In this document: piece after piece, positions 7,750-16,089 of the stretch
Layout: the number at the start of each line of letters is the position of its first letter
How positions within the stretch are numbered: the first letter of the stretch is position 1
Source: Caldicellulosiruptor obsidiansis OB47
Lineage (GTDB): Bacteria; Bacillota; Thermoanaerobacteria; Caldicellulosiruptorales; Caldicellulosiruptoraceae
Assembly: GCF_000145215.1 (NCBI RefSeq)
Contig: NC_014392.1
Coordinates: 2,240,001-2,304,000, forward strand
DNA: 64,000 nt
Reading direction: 5' to 3'
Notes under the pieces: generated by a model
The model's database searches: none
What the model saw: only the letters and a program-made list of their open reading frames with translations
What the model was told of the DNA's origin: nothing
Made by a program: the position numbers and the translations under genes

Positions 7750-7778
7750 ATTATATAACTTATAAGTTATATTGTCAA
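7750..7778 (-). promoter_or_regulatory. Consensus sigma-A promoter and palindromic operator of the HigBA locus
   Basis: On the minus strand TTGACA (7773–7778) and TATAAT (7750–7755) are separated by exactly 17 bases, a perfect consensus promoter. A perfect 20-base palindrome, 7753–7772, fills the spacer and overlaps the -10. This is the expected place for a HigA-type autorepressor to bind. Confidence 0.85.
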
Positions 7779-7922
7779 CAACATTTTTGATTTTTTTGCG
7801 TTTTCAAGACTTTGACTTCCCACTTTAATCTCATTTAAATTCTTTTAACTTTCTTTTTGGAAAATCCTCTCTTTAATCATAAATATACCCTTTTATCAAC
7901 CATTTTCAACAAGAAAAAATTT

Positions 7923-7974
7923 AGGGATAAGTGCAAATTTGAGCTCTCAATTTTCAGCAATTGCACTTATCCCT
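7923..7974. repeat. Perfect 14-base inverted repeat
   Basis: Arms AGGGATAAGTGCAA (7923–7936) and TTGCACTTATCCCT (7961–7974) are separated by 24 bases. No T-run follows directly on either strand. It lies between the end of the flavoprotein gene and the HigBA promoter. It could be an RNA hairpin or a remnant of a small mobile repeat; I cannot decide. Confidence 0.5.
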
Positions 7975-8032
7975 ACTGTAATTATTTACTGTAATTATTA
8001 ACCTCTATCTTCAATTTTTAAATTTTATTATA

Positions 8033-8587
8033 TTACCCTTTCACAATCTCTTTTCCCACCTCAAAAGCCTTTTCAAGTAATTCTTTTCTATTTGCCACTT
8101 CACCTGCAGGATTCAAATTATTGTTACCTATTATAGCTTTTATCTCCATATTAAATGCCCATTTAAAAAATCCAGCTATCTCGTTCATTATCTTTTCTCC
8201 ATCTGTTCCCCCGCCTTGAGTATATACAAGTACACACTTTTTGCCGCCATGTATTCTTGATCCTTCTCCAATCTTTAAAAGAGCATACAGTCTGTCTAAA
8301 AATAGTTTGGTCTGGGCTGTAACATAGCTCATGTAAATTGGAGAGCCAACAACCAGTGCGTCGGAAGTATACAGGGCATCATATATTCTTTGCATATCGT
8401 CTTGTTGTTGGCACCTGCCGTTTTCCTGGCAAAAATTACATCCCTGGCAGGGACGAATATTCAGTTCATTCAATTTAAATATTTCCACCTCAGCGCCTGC
8501 CTCTTTTGCACCACTAAGAACTCTTTCAACCAAAATTTCTGTGTTGCCACCTTTGCGCGGACTGCCAATAACACCTATTACCTTCAT
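8033..8587 (-). CDS. Iron-sulfur flavoprotein / NADPH-dependent FMN reductase family
   Basis: A 184-residue flavodoxin-fold protein. The N-terminal GVIGSPRKGGNTEILV loop binds FMN phosphate. A compact cysteine cluster, Cys47-x2-Cys50-x2-Cys53-x5-Cys59, matches the 4Fe-4S site of archaeal-type iron-sulfur flavoproteins, which move single electrons between ferredoxin and acceptors. SPIYMSYVTAQTKLFLDR is the usual flavin-contact region. The start is placed at ATG 8587, nine bases after GGAG; a TTG just upstream abuts the glmS stop. The tight spacing to glmS suggests co-transcription and translational coupling. The physiological electron partner is unknown. Confidence 0.85.
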   Translation of the reverse strand: MKVIGVIGSPRKGGNTEILVERVLSGAKEAGAEVEIFKLNELNIRPCQGCNFCQENGRCQQQDDMQRIYDALYTSDALVVGSPIYMSYVTAQTKLFLDRLYALLKIGEGSRIHGGKKCVLVYTQGGGTDGEKIMNEIAGFFKWAFNMEIKAIIGNNNLNPAGEVANRKELLEKAFEVGKEIVKG

Positions 8588-8593
8588 TTCCAA

Positions 8594-10429
8594 TCACTCC
8601 ACAGTAACACTCTTTGCCAAGTTCCTTGGTTTGTCTACATCGCAGCCTCTTTGGACTGCTGTGTAGTATGCAAAAAGCTGCAAAGGCACAACTGTCAAAA
8701 CAGGTGTTAAAACGTCAAGCGTTCTTGGAATGTACAAAATATGGTCTGATACATTTTCTATGTCGGTATTTCCTTCCTGCGCAACAGATAGAACAACAGC
8801 ACCACGGGATTTTACCTCTTTTATGTTGCTCACCATCTTTTCAAAAAGCTTTTCTTGCGTTGCAAGCGCAATTACAAATGTCCCGTCTTCAATCAGTGCA
8901 ATGGTCCCGTGCTTTAGCTCACCTGCTGCATATGCTTCTGAGTGAATATACGAAATCTCTTTGAGTTTTAAAGATCCTTCCATTGCAACCGCAAAGTCCA
9001 AACCTCTTCCTAAATAGAAGATATCTTTTGCATTGAAATGCTCAGATGCATATTTTTGAATATTTTCCCTGTGAGTCAGAACATACTCAACCTTTTCAGG
9101 AAGTCTCTTTATTTCATCTCTGATCTTGGCAAACTCTTCATAAGAAATTGTCCCAAGCTTTGTTGCAAAGTCAAGTGCAATGAGATAGAGGCATATCAGC
9201 TGTGTTGTGTAAGCCTTAGTTGATGCAACCGCAATCTCAGGTCCTGCCCATGTATAAAGACAGTCATCTACCTCTCTTGCAATAGATGACCCAACAACAT
9301 TGACAATCCCAAGCGTTCTTGAACCCTTTGCCTTTGCTTCTCTCATTGCAACAAGAGTATCTATCGTCTCACCCGACTGAGAAATCACAATTGTAAGAGT
9401 GTTCTCATCTACAATTGGGTCTCTGTATCTAAACTCGCTTGCAATGTCAACCTCAACAGGAATTCTTGTAAGCTTTTCAATGACATGTTTTCCGACAATC
9501 CCTGCATGATATGCTGTTCCGCAGGCAACTATAAATATTTTGTTGAGCTTTTGCAAATCTTCTTTAGTAATCTTAATTCCATCAAGGTTCACTTCAAAAC
9601 CACTATCTGGAAGCCTCCCTGTCAAGGTATCCCTAATAGCTTTGGGTTGCTCCATTATCTCTTTTATCATGAAATGTTCATAGCCGCCCTTTTCTGCGCT
9701 TGATACATCCCATGTAACATGAAATACTTCTTTAGAGACAGGTTCTTTCTCTGCATTGACAATCTCTACCTTATCTTTTGTTACAATAGCAATCTCGCTT
9801 TCTTCAAGAATATAGGTATCTCTTGTATACTCAAGTATAGCTGGGATGTCTGATGCTATGAAGTTTTCGCCCTGCCCTAAACCGATGATCAGAGGACTAT
9901 CTTTTCTTGCTGCAAGTATCATGTCTGGTCTATCCAAGCAAAGAACTCCAAGAGCATATGAGCCCTGAATTTTTTCAAGGGTCTTTATAAATGCATCTAA
10001 AATGTCACCATCATAGTAGTATTCTATCAAGTGTGCCACAACCTCTGTGTCTGTTTCAGATGCAAAACTATAACCTTTTTTAACTAAAAACTCCTTGAGT
10101 TTTAAATAATTTTCTATGATACCATTATGAACAACTGCAATCTTTCCATTCTGACTGAGATGAGGATGTGAATTCTCATCAGACGGTTCTCCATGCGTTG
10201 CCCATCTTGTGTGACCAATCCCAACAAAACCTTCAATGGGATTTTGATTTAGCTTTTCTTCTAAAACAGAAAGCCTTCCTTTTGTCTTGACTATATCAAT
10301 CTTTGATTTATTTATATTGATAACTGCCACACCGGCAGAATCATATCCTCTGTATTCAAGTCTTTTAAGTCCAGAGAGCAAAACAGGAACACAGTTTTTT
10401 GCCCCAACATATCCAACAATTCCGCACAT
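8594..10429 (-). CDS. glmS: Glutamine–fructose-6-phosphate aminotransferase (isomerizing)
   Basis: A 611-residue enzyme that makes glucosamine-6-phosphate from fructose-6-phosphate and glutamine, the first step of UDP-GlcNAc and wall synthesis. It begins MCGIVGYVG, so Cys2 becomes the N-terminal nucleophile of the class II glutaminase domain (to about 220, with GHTRWATHG). Two SIS sugar-isomerase domains follow, and the end KSVTVE is the conserved C-terminus that closes the active site. Length is standard. A glmS ribozyme lies directly upstream in the transcript, so the mRNA should be cleaved when glucosamine-6-phosphate accumulates. glmM precedes it in the same direction. Confidence 0.97.
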   Translation of the reverse strand: MCGIVGYVGAKNCVPVLLSGLKRLEYRGYDSAGVAVININKSKIDIVKTKGRLSVLEEKLNQNPIEGFVGIGHTRWATHGEPSDENSHPHLSQNGKIAVVHNGIIENYLKLKEFLVKKGYSFASETDTEVVAHLIEYYYDGDILDAFIKTLEKIQGSYALGVLCLDRPDMILAARKDSPLIIGLGQGENFIASDIPAILEYTRDTYILEESEIAIVTKDKVEIVNAEKEPVSKEVFHVTWDVSSAEKGGYEHFMIKEIMEQPKAIRDTLTGRLPDSGFEVNLDGIKITKEDLQKLNKIFIVACGTAYHAGIVGKHVIEKLTRIPVEVDIASEFRYRDPIVDENTLTIVISQSGETIDTLVAMREAKAKGSRTLGIVNVVGSSIAREVDDCLYTWAGPEIAVASTKAYTTQLICLYLIALDFATKLGTISYEEFAKIRDEIKRLPEKVEYVLTHRENIQKYASEHFNAKDIFYLGRGLDFAVAMEGSLKLKEISYIHSEAYAAGELKHGTIALIEDGTFVIALATQEKLFEKMVSNIKEVKSRGAVVLSVAQEGNTDIENVSDHILYIPRTLDVLTPVLTVVPLQLFAYYTAVQRGCDVDKPRNLAKSVTVE

Positions 10430-10504
10430 AGTTTTTGCCTCCTATCAAGCCTTTATATTCAATTTCCAAGCTGCTATTTTCTCATAGCAAATACAAGAAT
10501 ATTA

Positions 10505-10693
10505 ACCCTTTTTTCTTTCTGCCTTTGTCCCAGAAGTTGCCTTCCGGGGTTTGTAGCAGAAAGTTTCGAGGAAAAAGGTTTAAAAACCCCGCCGGGGCAT
10601 CCGCCGAAAACCTCGATTCTCCCCAGTCCTCGTCAACCTCCGGAAAATATGCACAAAGTAAAAAGCGCTATATTCCCCAGAGGTCCTGGCGCT
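10505..10693 (-). ncRNA. glmS ribozyme (glucosamine-6-phosphate riboswitch)
   Basis: Between glmM and glmS, the minus strand carries the conserved elements of the self-cleaving glmS ribozyme in order: AGCGCCAGGAC (cleavage between A10693 and G10692), GTTGACGAGG, GGGGAGAATCGAGG and TTTCGGCGGATGCCCCGG. A longer 3' domain with pairing arms GAAACTTTCTGC/GCAGAAAG follows (P4-type). The RNA uses glucosamine-6-phosphate as coenzyme to cut itself, leading to decay of glmS mRNA. The 3' boundary is approximate. Confidence 0.95.
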
Positions 10694-10729
10694 TTTGAGA
10701 AAGCCTTGTTAAAAGGCTTTTTAAAACTT

Positions 10730-12079
10730 TTAAGATAATCTTGATTCAATCAACATAGCAAGTTCACTTGCATCTTTTTTAATCTCTTCATAGTCTTCGC
10801 CTTCAATCATAACCCTCACAAGTGGCTCTGTGCCAGATGGTCTTATTAAGACCCTTCCTCTTCCATTTAGCTTCTCTTCAACCTTTTTGATAGCCTCTAA
10901 AATTACAGGGTCTTGTAAGCAAAAAGCTTTTTTGCTATTTTCAACTTTGGCGTTTACAAGCACCTGAGGATATACTTTCATTATCTTTGCAAGTTCAGAG
11001 AGTTTCTTTCCACTTTCTTTAATTAGCTTTGTCAGCTGAAGACTTGTCAAGATTCCATCGCCTGTTGTTGCAAAGTCTAAAAGTATTATGTGGCCTGACT
11101 GCTCGCCGCCGATTGAATACCCGCCTTCAAGCATCTTCTCAAGAACATACCTGTCACCAACTTTTGTAACTTCAAGCTCTATTCCAAGCTCTTTTGCCGC
11201 AACGAAAAGTCCCATGTTGCTCATAACTGTCACAACTAAGGTATTGCGACTTAGTCTTCCCTGCTGTTTTAGGTTTTTTGCTAAAAGAAGCATTATTTTG
11301 TCACCATCGACAATATTACCCTCTTCATCAACAAAAAGTGTTCTGTCTGCATCTCCATCATATGCAATGCCAAAATCAGCTTTATTTTTAACAACTTCTT
11401 CTTGCAGAGCCTGAATGTGAGTAGATCCACAGTTTTTGTTGATGTTTGTACCGTCTGGCTGGTTGTTTATTACCACAACTTCTGCTCCAAGTTCTTCAAA
11501 AACTTCAGGTGCAATTTTATACGCTGCACCATTTGCACAGTCAATGACAATTTTAAGCCCTCTGAAATTTGCACCATTTAGCGTTGATTTTAAGTATTCT
11601 TGATACTCTCTTTTAAGATCAACTCTATTTATCCTTCCTATCGCATCAAATTGAGCGTGTGGAACCTCATCCCATTTCTTGTTTAAAATAATGTTTTCTA
11701 TTCTGTCTTCAATCTGGTCAGAAAGTTTAAACCCTTGAGAATTAAAAAATTTGATACCATTGAACTCGTAAGGATTGTGTGATGCAGAAATCATAACACC
11801 TGCATCAAACCCCTGCGATTTTACAAGGTAAGCTATAGCAGGTGTTGTAACTACTCCTGCCAAATACACATCTGCTCCAACAGATGTAAGTCCTGCACAA
11901 AGAGCAGATTCCAGCATATCACAAGAAATTCTTGTGTCTTTACCAATTAAAATTTTGGGCTTTTGCTTAGTTTCAGTGAGCACGTACGCCCCAGCTCTTC
12001 CTAAGTCAAACGCAAGCTCGCATGTAAGTTCTTTATTTGCAATACCTCTCACGCCATCTGTTCCAAAAAGCTTTCCCAT
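10730..12079 (-). CDS. glmM: Phosphoglucosamine mutase
   Basis: A 449-residue alpha-D-phosphohexomutase that converts glucosamine-6-phosphate to glucosamine-1-phosphate, the step after GlmS. It has all four family landmarks: KLFGTDGVRG at the start, the phosphoserine loop ISASHNP (Ser100), the metal-binding DGDAD near 242–246, and the C-terminal phosphate-binding RPSGTEPLVRVMIEG. The length is normal. It lies upstream of the glmS ribozyme and glmS on the same strand, so cleavage by the ribozyme would separate glmM from glmS control. A GGGGG-containing ribosome-binding site precedes the ATG. Confidence 0.97.
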   Translation of the reverse strand: MGKLFGTDGVRGIANKELTCELAFDLGRAGAYVLTETKQKPKILIGKDTRISCDMLESALCAGLTSVGADVYLAGVVTTPAIAYLVKSQGFDAGVMISASHNPYEFNGIKFFNSQGFKLSDQIEDRIENIILNKKWDEVPHAQFDAIGRINRVDLKREYQEYLKSTLNGANFRGLKIVIDCANGAAYKIAPEVFEELGAEVVVINNQPDGTNINKNCGSTHIQALQEEVVKNKADFGIAYDGDADRTLFVDEEGNIVDGDKIMLLLAKNLKQQGRLSRNTLVVTVMSNMGLFVAAKELGIELEVTKVGDRYVLEKMLEGGYSIGGEQSGHIILLDFATTGDGILTSLQLTKLIKESGKKLSELAKIMKVYPQVLVNAKVENSKKAFCLQDPVILEAIKKVEEKLNGRGRVLIRPSGTEPLVRVMIEGEDYEEIKKDASELAMLIESRLS

Positions 12080-12167
12080 TCTCGTCCCCCTTTCATATGA
12101 AAGTGATTCATTACTTTATCTATTATATACCTATGTTTAAGAAATCACAATGTGAACATTCATTTTA

Positions 12168-12208
12168 GAAAAAATAAAAGCTGCCAAGGGAAATTTTCAC
12201 CGGGCAGC
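12168..12208 (-). terminator. Intrinsic terminator of the CE12-type esterase gene
   Basis: On the minus strand a GCTGCC/GGCAGC hairpin is followed by TTTTATTTTTT. It lies just after the esterase stop codon. Confidence 0.8.
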
Positions 12209-12223
12209 ACTCACCAAAGCAAA

Positions 12224-13246
12224 TTACCTGAAATAATCTTTGAGCTTCAAATCTAATTTCTTTATCCCTTCAAGCACAAGCTTTGCAATTTCATACGCCC
12301 CGTACATATTAAAGTGGGTATTGTCTTCTACACCGTCCGGAAACTGTGGTAACTCTTTCGGCTTTGCATGGACAAATAACTTTTTCGAATCTTCAACCCC
12401 AAGTTTTTCATAAAACTGAGAACTCATTTGTAGCAAATCAATCAGAAAAACATTTTCTTTCTCTGCCAACTCCCTCATAGCCTTAGGGTAATCAAAATGA
12501 AGTCCGCTACCAACAATTTTCCCATTTTCATCAAAATGTCTTCGTGCAACAGGTGTCACTAAAACCGGCACAGCTCCTCTTTTTCGTGCTTCATCAATAT
12601 AAACCTTTAACATTATCTTATATGTAGTATTTGCCTCAGTATACCTTTTATCATCTTTCTGGTCGTTGTGACCAAACTGAATGAAAAGATAATCACCCTC
12701 TTTTATAGTCTGAAGAATTTGTTCCAGCCTTCCCTCTTCAATAAAACTTTTAGAAGATCTGCCTGAATAGGCATGATTAGAAATAGAAACTCCTTTTTTG
12801 AAAAAGCATCCAAGCGCCTGACCCCAGCCGGCATAAGGCAAGTTTTCCTGGTCGCACACAGTAGAGTCTCCTGCAAGATAAACAACAATTGGATTTTTAG
12901 CCTCTGTAACTTCTATACTACATACCTCAGCTCCATCAGTTTCAACTTCAAAAATTATCTTTTCGTCCTTCACATTCACTGTAAATTCTTCTTGATACAT
13001 TTCTCCCCTCTTGATTTGTGCATTCTTTATCATGAGTCTTCTTGGAAAAACCATTATGGTCGCACTTGCAATATCTTTTCTGAAATTTTTGAGCACAAAT
13101 TTGATATCATAATTGCCATTCGGGACATCTACCCTAAACTTAAACGTTTCAAAACCATAGCCCTGATCTTTGCTGTAAAGCGTGCTCCCACTAATATTTA
13201 AAAAATCATCCTTAACAACAGACTCAAAATTGAATTTAAATGCCAT
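12224..13246 (-). CDS. Carbohydrate esterase, CE12-like (rhamnogalacturonan acetylesterase)
   Basis: A 340-residue SGNH hydrolase that should remove acetyl groups from pectin backbones or related oligosaccharides. The catalytic core starts at about 120 with VYLAGDSTV (Ser128), continues with the oxyanion-hole Gly in NHAYSGRSS and GHND (Asn194), and ends in EDNTHFNMYGA, the DxxH block. The first 115 residues form a beta-rich domain, common in intracellular members. There is no signal peptide, so it probably acts on imported oligosaccharides. ATG 13246 follows AAAGGAG; an in-frame ATG nine bases upstream is less well placed. It ends in its own terminator. Confidence 0.88.
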   Translation of the reverse strand: MAFKFNFESVVKDDFLNISGSTLYSKDQGYGFETFKFRVDVPNGNYDIKFVLKNFRKDIASATIMVFPRRLMIKNAQIKRGEMYQEEFTVNVKDEKIIFEVETDGAEVCSIEVTEAKNPIVVYLAGDSTVCDQENLPYAGWGQALGCFFKKGVSISNHAYSGRSSKSFIEEGRLEQILQTIKEGDYLFIQFGHNDQKDDKRYTEANTTYKIMLKVYIDEARKRGAVPVLVTPVARRHFDENGKIVGSGLHFDYPKAMRELAEKENVFLIDLLQMSSQFYEKLGVEDSKKLFVHAKPKELPQFPDGVEDNTHFNMYGAYEIAKLVLEGIKKLDLKLKDYFR

Positions 13247-13439
13247 TAGAAACACTCCTTTGTTTTTAAAAATTCTTCTTTACATCTATTTTACTTTCTA
13301 CCTCAAAATTATTCAACATAATAACACAATATTTCTACATATACTGCTATTGAATTCTTCTTGATTTTTTCGGTAACCCTATCTTTGTGCACAATATCTA
13401 ATCAAATTTGTGCATATCAACTATTTTCAAAACGCTGAT

Positions 13440-13468
13440 TTGATTGTAATTAGTTCAGATGTTATAAT
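13440..13468 (+). promoter_or_regulatory. Probable sigma-A promoter of the MFS gene
   Basis: TTGATT (13440–13445) and TATAAT (13463–13468) are separated by 17 bases. The transcript would have a leader of roughly 100 bases before the MFS start at 13577. No terminator or aptamer fold is evident in the leader. Confidence 0.6.
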
Positions 13469-13576
13469 AGTTTTGGAAGGTATTATATCAAAATTTAATA
13501 TCAAAAGGAGTGTGATATTATAACCCACAATAATCAAACATATTCCTCATAATATCTACAAGAAGGTGGAAAATAA

Positions 13577-14809
13577 ATGCAGATTTTTTTAGCATCAGGA
13601 CCTTTTAGAGCTCTGAGGCATAAAAACTACCGGTATTACTGGTTTGGACAAGCAATATCTGTAATTGGTTCTTGGATGCAGAACATGGCAATGCAATGGC
13701 TGGCTTTAGAGCTTACAAATTCAGCACTGCTTCTTAGCATTGTCACAGCTGTAGAACAGGTCCCTGTTATGATTTTATCCCTCTTCGCCGGTGCAATATT
13801 AGACAGAAAACAGAAAAAAAGAGTAATTTTGTTAACCCAAAGCCTTCTTTTAACATTTGCTTTTCTTTTGTTCTTGATTACATATACACATGTTGTTAGG
13901 TACTGGCACTTAGTTGTTTTAGCGTTTATGAGAGGTCTTGTTACAACATTCGATAATCCTGCACGGCAATCTTATATGATAACTCTTGTTGGAAAAGATG
14001 ACCTGCCAAATGCTGTGGGTCTTAATTCTATGATTTTCAACCTTGCAAGAATCATAGGTCCTGCTGTCGCAAGTTTGGTAATATCAACAGTTGGAATTGA
14101 AATGTGTTTTTTGGCAAATGCTATAAGTTTTATACCAGTTATTATAGGCGTATTTCTGATTGATGCCAGAGAACATCAAAAAGAGGAAAATGGAAAAAGT
14201 GTTTTTGCAGAGGTGGTTGATGGACTGAAATATGTTTATACAAACAAAGTTCTTTTAAGAACAATATCGCTTGTTTTAATCATGGGTACTTTTATACTCA
14301 ATTTTAATGTTCTTATTCCTGTGTATGCAAAACTTGCGTTGGGCAGAAATGAAACAGGTTTTGGACTTTTGATGTCATCGATGGGAATTGGCTCACTGAT
14401 GGGTGCATTTTTGACAGCTATAAGAAAAAAAGAAAATATCAATTTAAATCTACTTTTTAAATTTATTCTTTCTGTCTCCATAGTCTATATTCTTCTGGGT
14501 TTTAACAAAAGCTACACAGCTGCATGCATATTATTTGTACTTGTAGGACTTCTTGCAATAAGCTTTAATACAAGCGCAAATTCTCTTTTGCAGCTTTCAT
14601 CAAGCGATGACTTCAGAGCAAGGGTGCTGAGTATTTACTTTCTTTGCAATGCTGGAACAACACCAATTGGTCATCTATTTACAGGGACAATCTCACAAAA
14701 AATTTCTCCCTGGGCTGGGTTTTATATATCCGGTCTTGTTACTATAGTTTTGACCATAATCGTTCTTATCACCACCTTTAAGAAAAGGAACCTTGAGAAA
14801 ACTAAATAA
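13577..14809 (+). CDS. MFS transporter (EntS/Bcr-type exporter-like)
   Basis: A 410-residue membrane protein with about twelve transmembrane segments in two halves joined by a loop near 195–220. The start, FRALRHKNYRYYWFGQAISVIGSWMQNMAMQWLALEL, and the following GAILDRKQKKRVIL match the major-facilitator subfamily that includes EntS-like exporters; D-R-K-Q-K-K-R is the loop 2–3 signature. Substrate cannot be read from the sequence. It is monocistronic. Its last eight bases overlap the end of the convergent AEC transporter gene, so the two transcripts meet tail to tail with no room for separate terminators. Confidence 0.88.
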   Translation: MQIFLASGPFRALRHKNYRYYWFGQAISVIGSWMQNMAMQWLALELTNSALLLSIVTAVEQVPVMILSLFAGAILDRKQKKRVILLTQSLLLTFAFLLFLITYTHVVRYWHLVVLAFMRGLVTTFDNPARQSYMITLVGKDDLPNAVGLNSMIFNLARIIGPAVASLVISTVGIEMCFLANAISFIPVIIGVFLIDAREHQKEENGKSVFAEVVDGLKYVYTNKVLLRTISLVLIMGTFILNFNVLIPVYAKLALGRNETGFGLLMSSMGIGSLMGAFLTAIRKKENINLNLLFKFILSVSIVYILLGFNKSYTAACILFVLVGLLAISFNTSANSLLQLSSSDDFRARVLSIYFLCNAGTTPIGHLFTGTISQKISPWAGFYISGLVTIVLTIIVLITTFKKRNLEKTK

Positions 14810-15770
14810 TCTTAATCAGCACCATCAAAAACGGCATTATTACAACCGAAAACACGGTGGAATATGTAATCATAGCAGTTGCAAATTCATAATCACCATT
14901 ATATACTCTTGAAATTATAGCTGAATTTACCATTACAGGCATTGCAGACATTATTATAAACACATCGCGCATAAGTTTAGGAACAGGTATAAAATGCGAA
15001 AGAATCCATGTAATAAAAGGTGTTACGAGAAATCTTCCTGCAAATACTAAAAGGCTGTCTTTATCTAATTTGAAATTTTTAAATCCCATCTCATACATTG
15101 TTATTCCAATACAGAAGATGGAAAGGGGGGTTGTGAGCCCTCCTACCATTTTAAAACTATCAAATATAAACTTTGGAAGTTTTATCTGTAAAAGTACAAG
15201 TATAACTCCTATCAAAAATCCAATCAAAGGCGGGTTAAATATACGCTTTAACGTGTCTATGCTAAAAACATTCTGGTTCTCATCTTTGTTATCTCTAATA
15301 ATTCCATAAACCCCCAATGTCCACCAAATTGTAGTATTTGCCATGTAATATAGCAGTGTATAAGGTGTTGCAACGTCTCCAAAAAGGGCCAAAGACATAG
15401 GAAGCCCTACAAAAATTGAATTAGAAAGTGAAAATATGGCTGCAAAAAGACCTCTTCTGTGAACTTTTACATTTGCAAGTTTTGCTATAATCACAGCTAC
15501 ACTGTAAGAAAGCAGGATTGACAAAAAAGGAATCAAAAGCCCTCGTGCTGAATGTTCAAGCTCATTTTTTGTAAATGTTGAGGTGAGGTTTGCTATCATA
15601 TAAAGCGGCAGCGACACATTTACAACAACCTTTGCAAAAAGGTCTGATACCTTTGAGTCAAACCATCTATATTTTGCAAGGAAAAAGCCTAGCATTAGAA
15701 CAAATAAAATCACCAGAACTCCCTGAATAGCATTGATAAATGTATGGAGCAAGATTTTAACCCCCTTCAA
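14802..15770 (-). CDS. Auxin efflux carrier (AEC) family transporter
   Basis: A 322-residue membrane protein with ten predicted transmembrane helices in two inverted five-helix halves, as in the bile acid/sodium symporter-like AEC fold. Recognisable parts are LPLYMIANLTSTF in the first half and the end, INSAIISRVYNGDYEFATAM-like. Bacterial members move malonate, malate or other carboxylates, but the substrate is not visible here. It overlaps the MFS gene at its 3' end by eight bases. A GGGGG sequence shortly before the ATG is the likely ribosome-binding site. There is no evidence for co-transcribed partners. Confidence 0.88.
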   Translation of the reverse strand: MKGVKILLHTFINAIQGVLVILFVLMLGFFLAKYRWFDSKVSDLFAKVVVNVSLPLYMIANLTSTFTKNELEHSARGLLIPFLSILLSYSVAVIIAKLANVKVHRRGLFAAIFSLSNSIFVGLPMSLALFGDVATPYTLLYYMANTTIWWTLGVYGIIRDNKDENQNVFSIDTLKRIFNPPLIGFLIGVILVLLQIKLPKFIFDSFKMVGGLTTPLSIFCIGITMYEMGFKNFKLDKDSLLVFAGRFLVTPFITWILSHFIPVPKLMRDVFIIMSAMPVMVNSAIISRVYNGDYEFATAMITYSTVFSVVIMPFLMVLIKII

Positions 15771-16089
15771 AAGTTGCCTAAAAAGTAGTGAAGTTTTTCA
15801 AACTATTATAACATCAAAATTCACGCTTTGGAGACAATTTTTATTGTAAATATCCTTGTTTAAAAAGTCAACACAATTAAATATAAACTCCAATATTGTA
15901 CATTGGGAATTTTGAATATTTATATGGTTTTTGAGGCTAAATTCATTCAAGATAACAATGTTTTGTTAAACAATTATCTTAAATTTTTCGCTTAATACTT
16001 AAAATAATCCACTTTAATTTATCATGTTTTGCTGTTATAATTAAGAGCAAAATGGTAAAAATAATGAACAATATTGTGGGAGGTTTAAG
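15771..16089. other. Intergenic region between AEC transporter and transketolase genes
   Basis: AT-rich with no open frame of note. It holds divergent promoters: a TATAAT near 16030 with a weak upstream -35 probably serves the transketolase gene. I see no riboswitch or operator. Confidence 0.5.

Noticed and set aside
10693..10725. Terminator between glmM and the ribozyme
   Set aside because: An AAAGCCTT/AAGGCTTT hairpin exists, but on the minus strand it is followed by CTC and not a T-run; glmM and glmS are probably co-transcribed.
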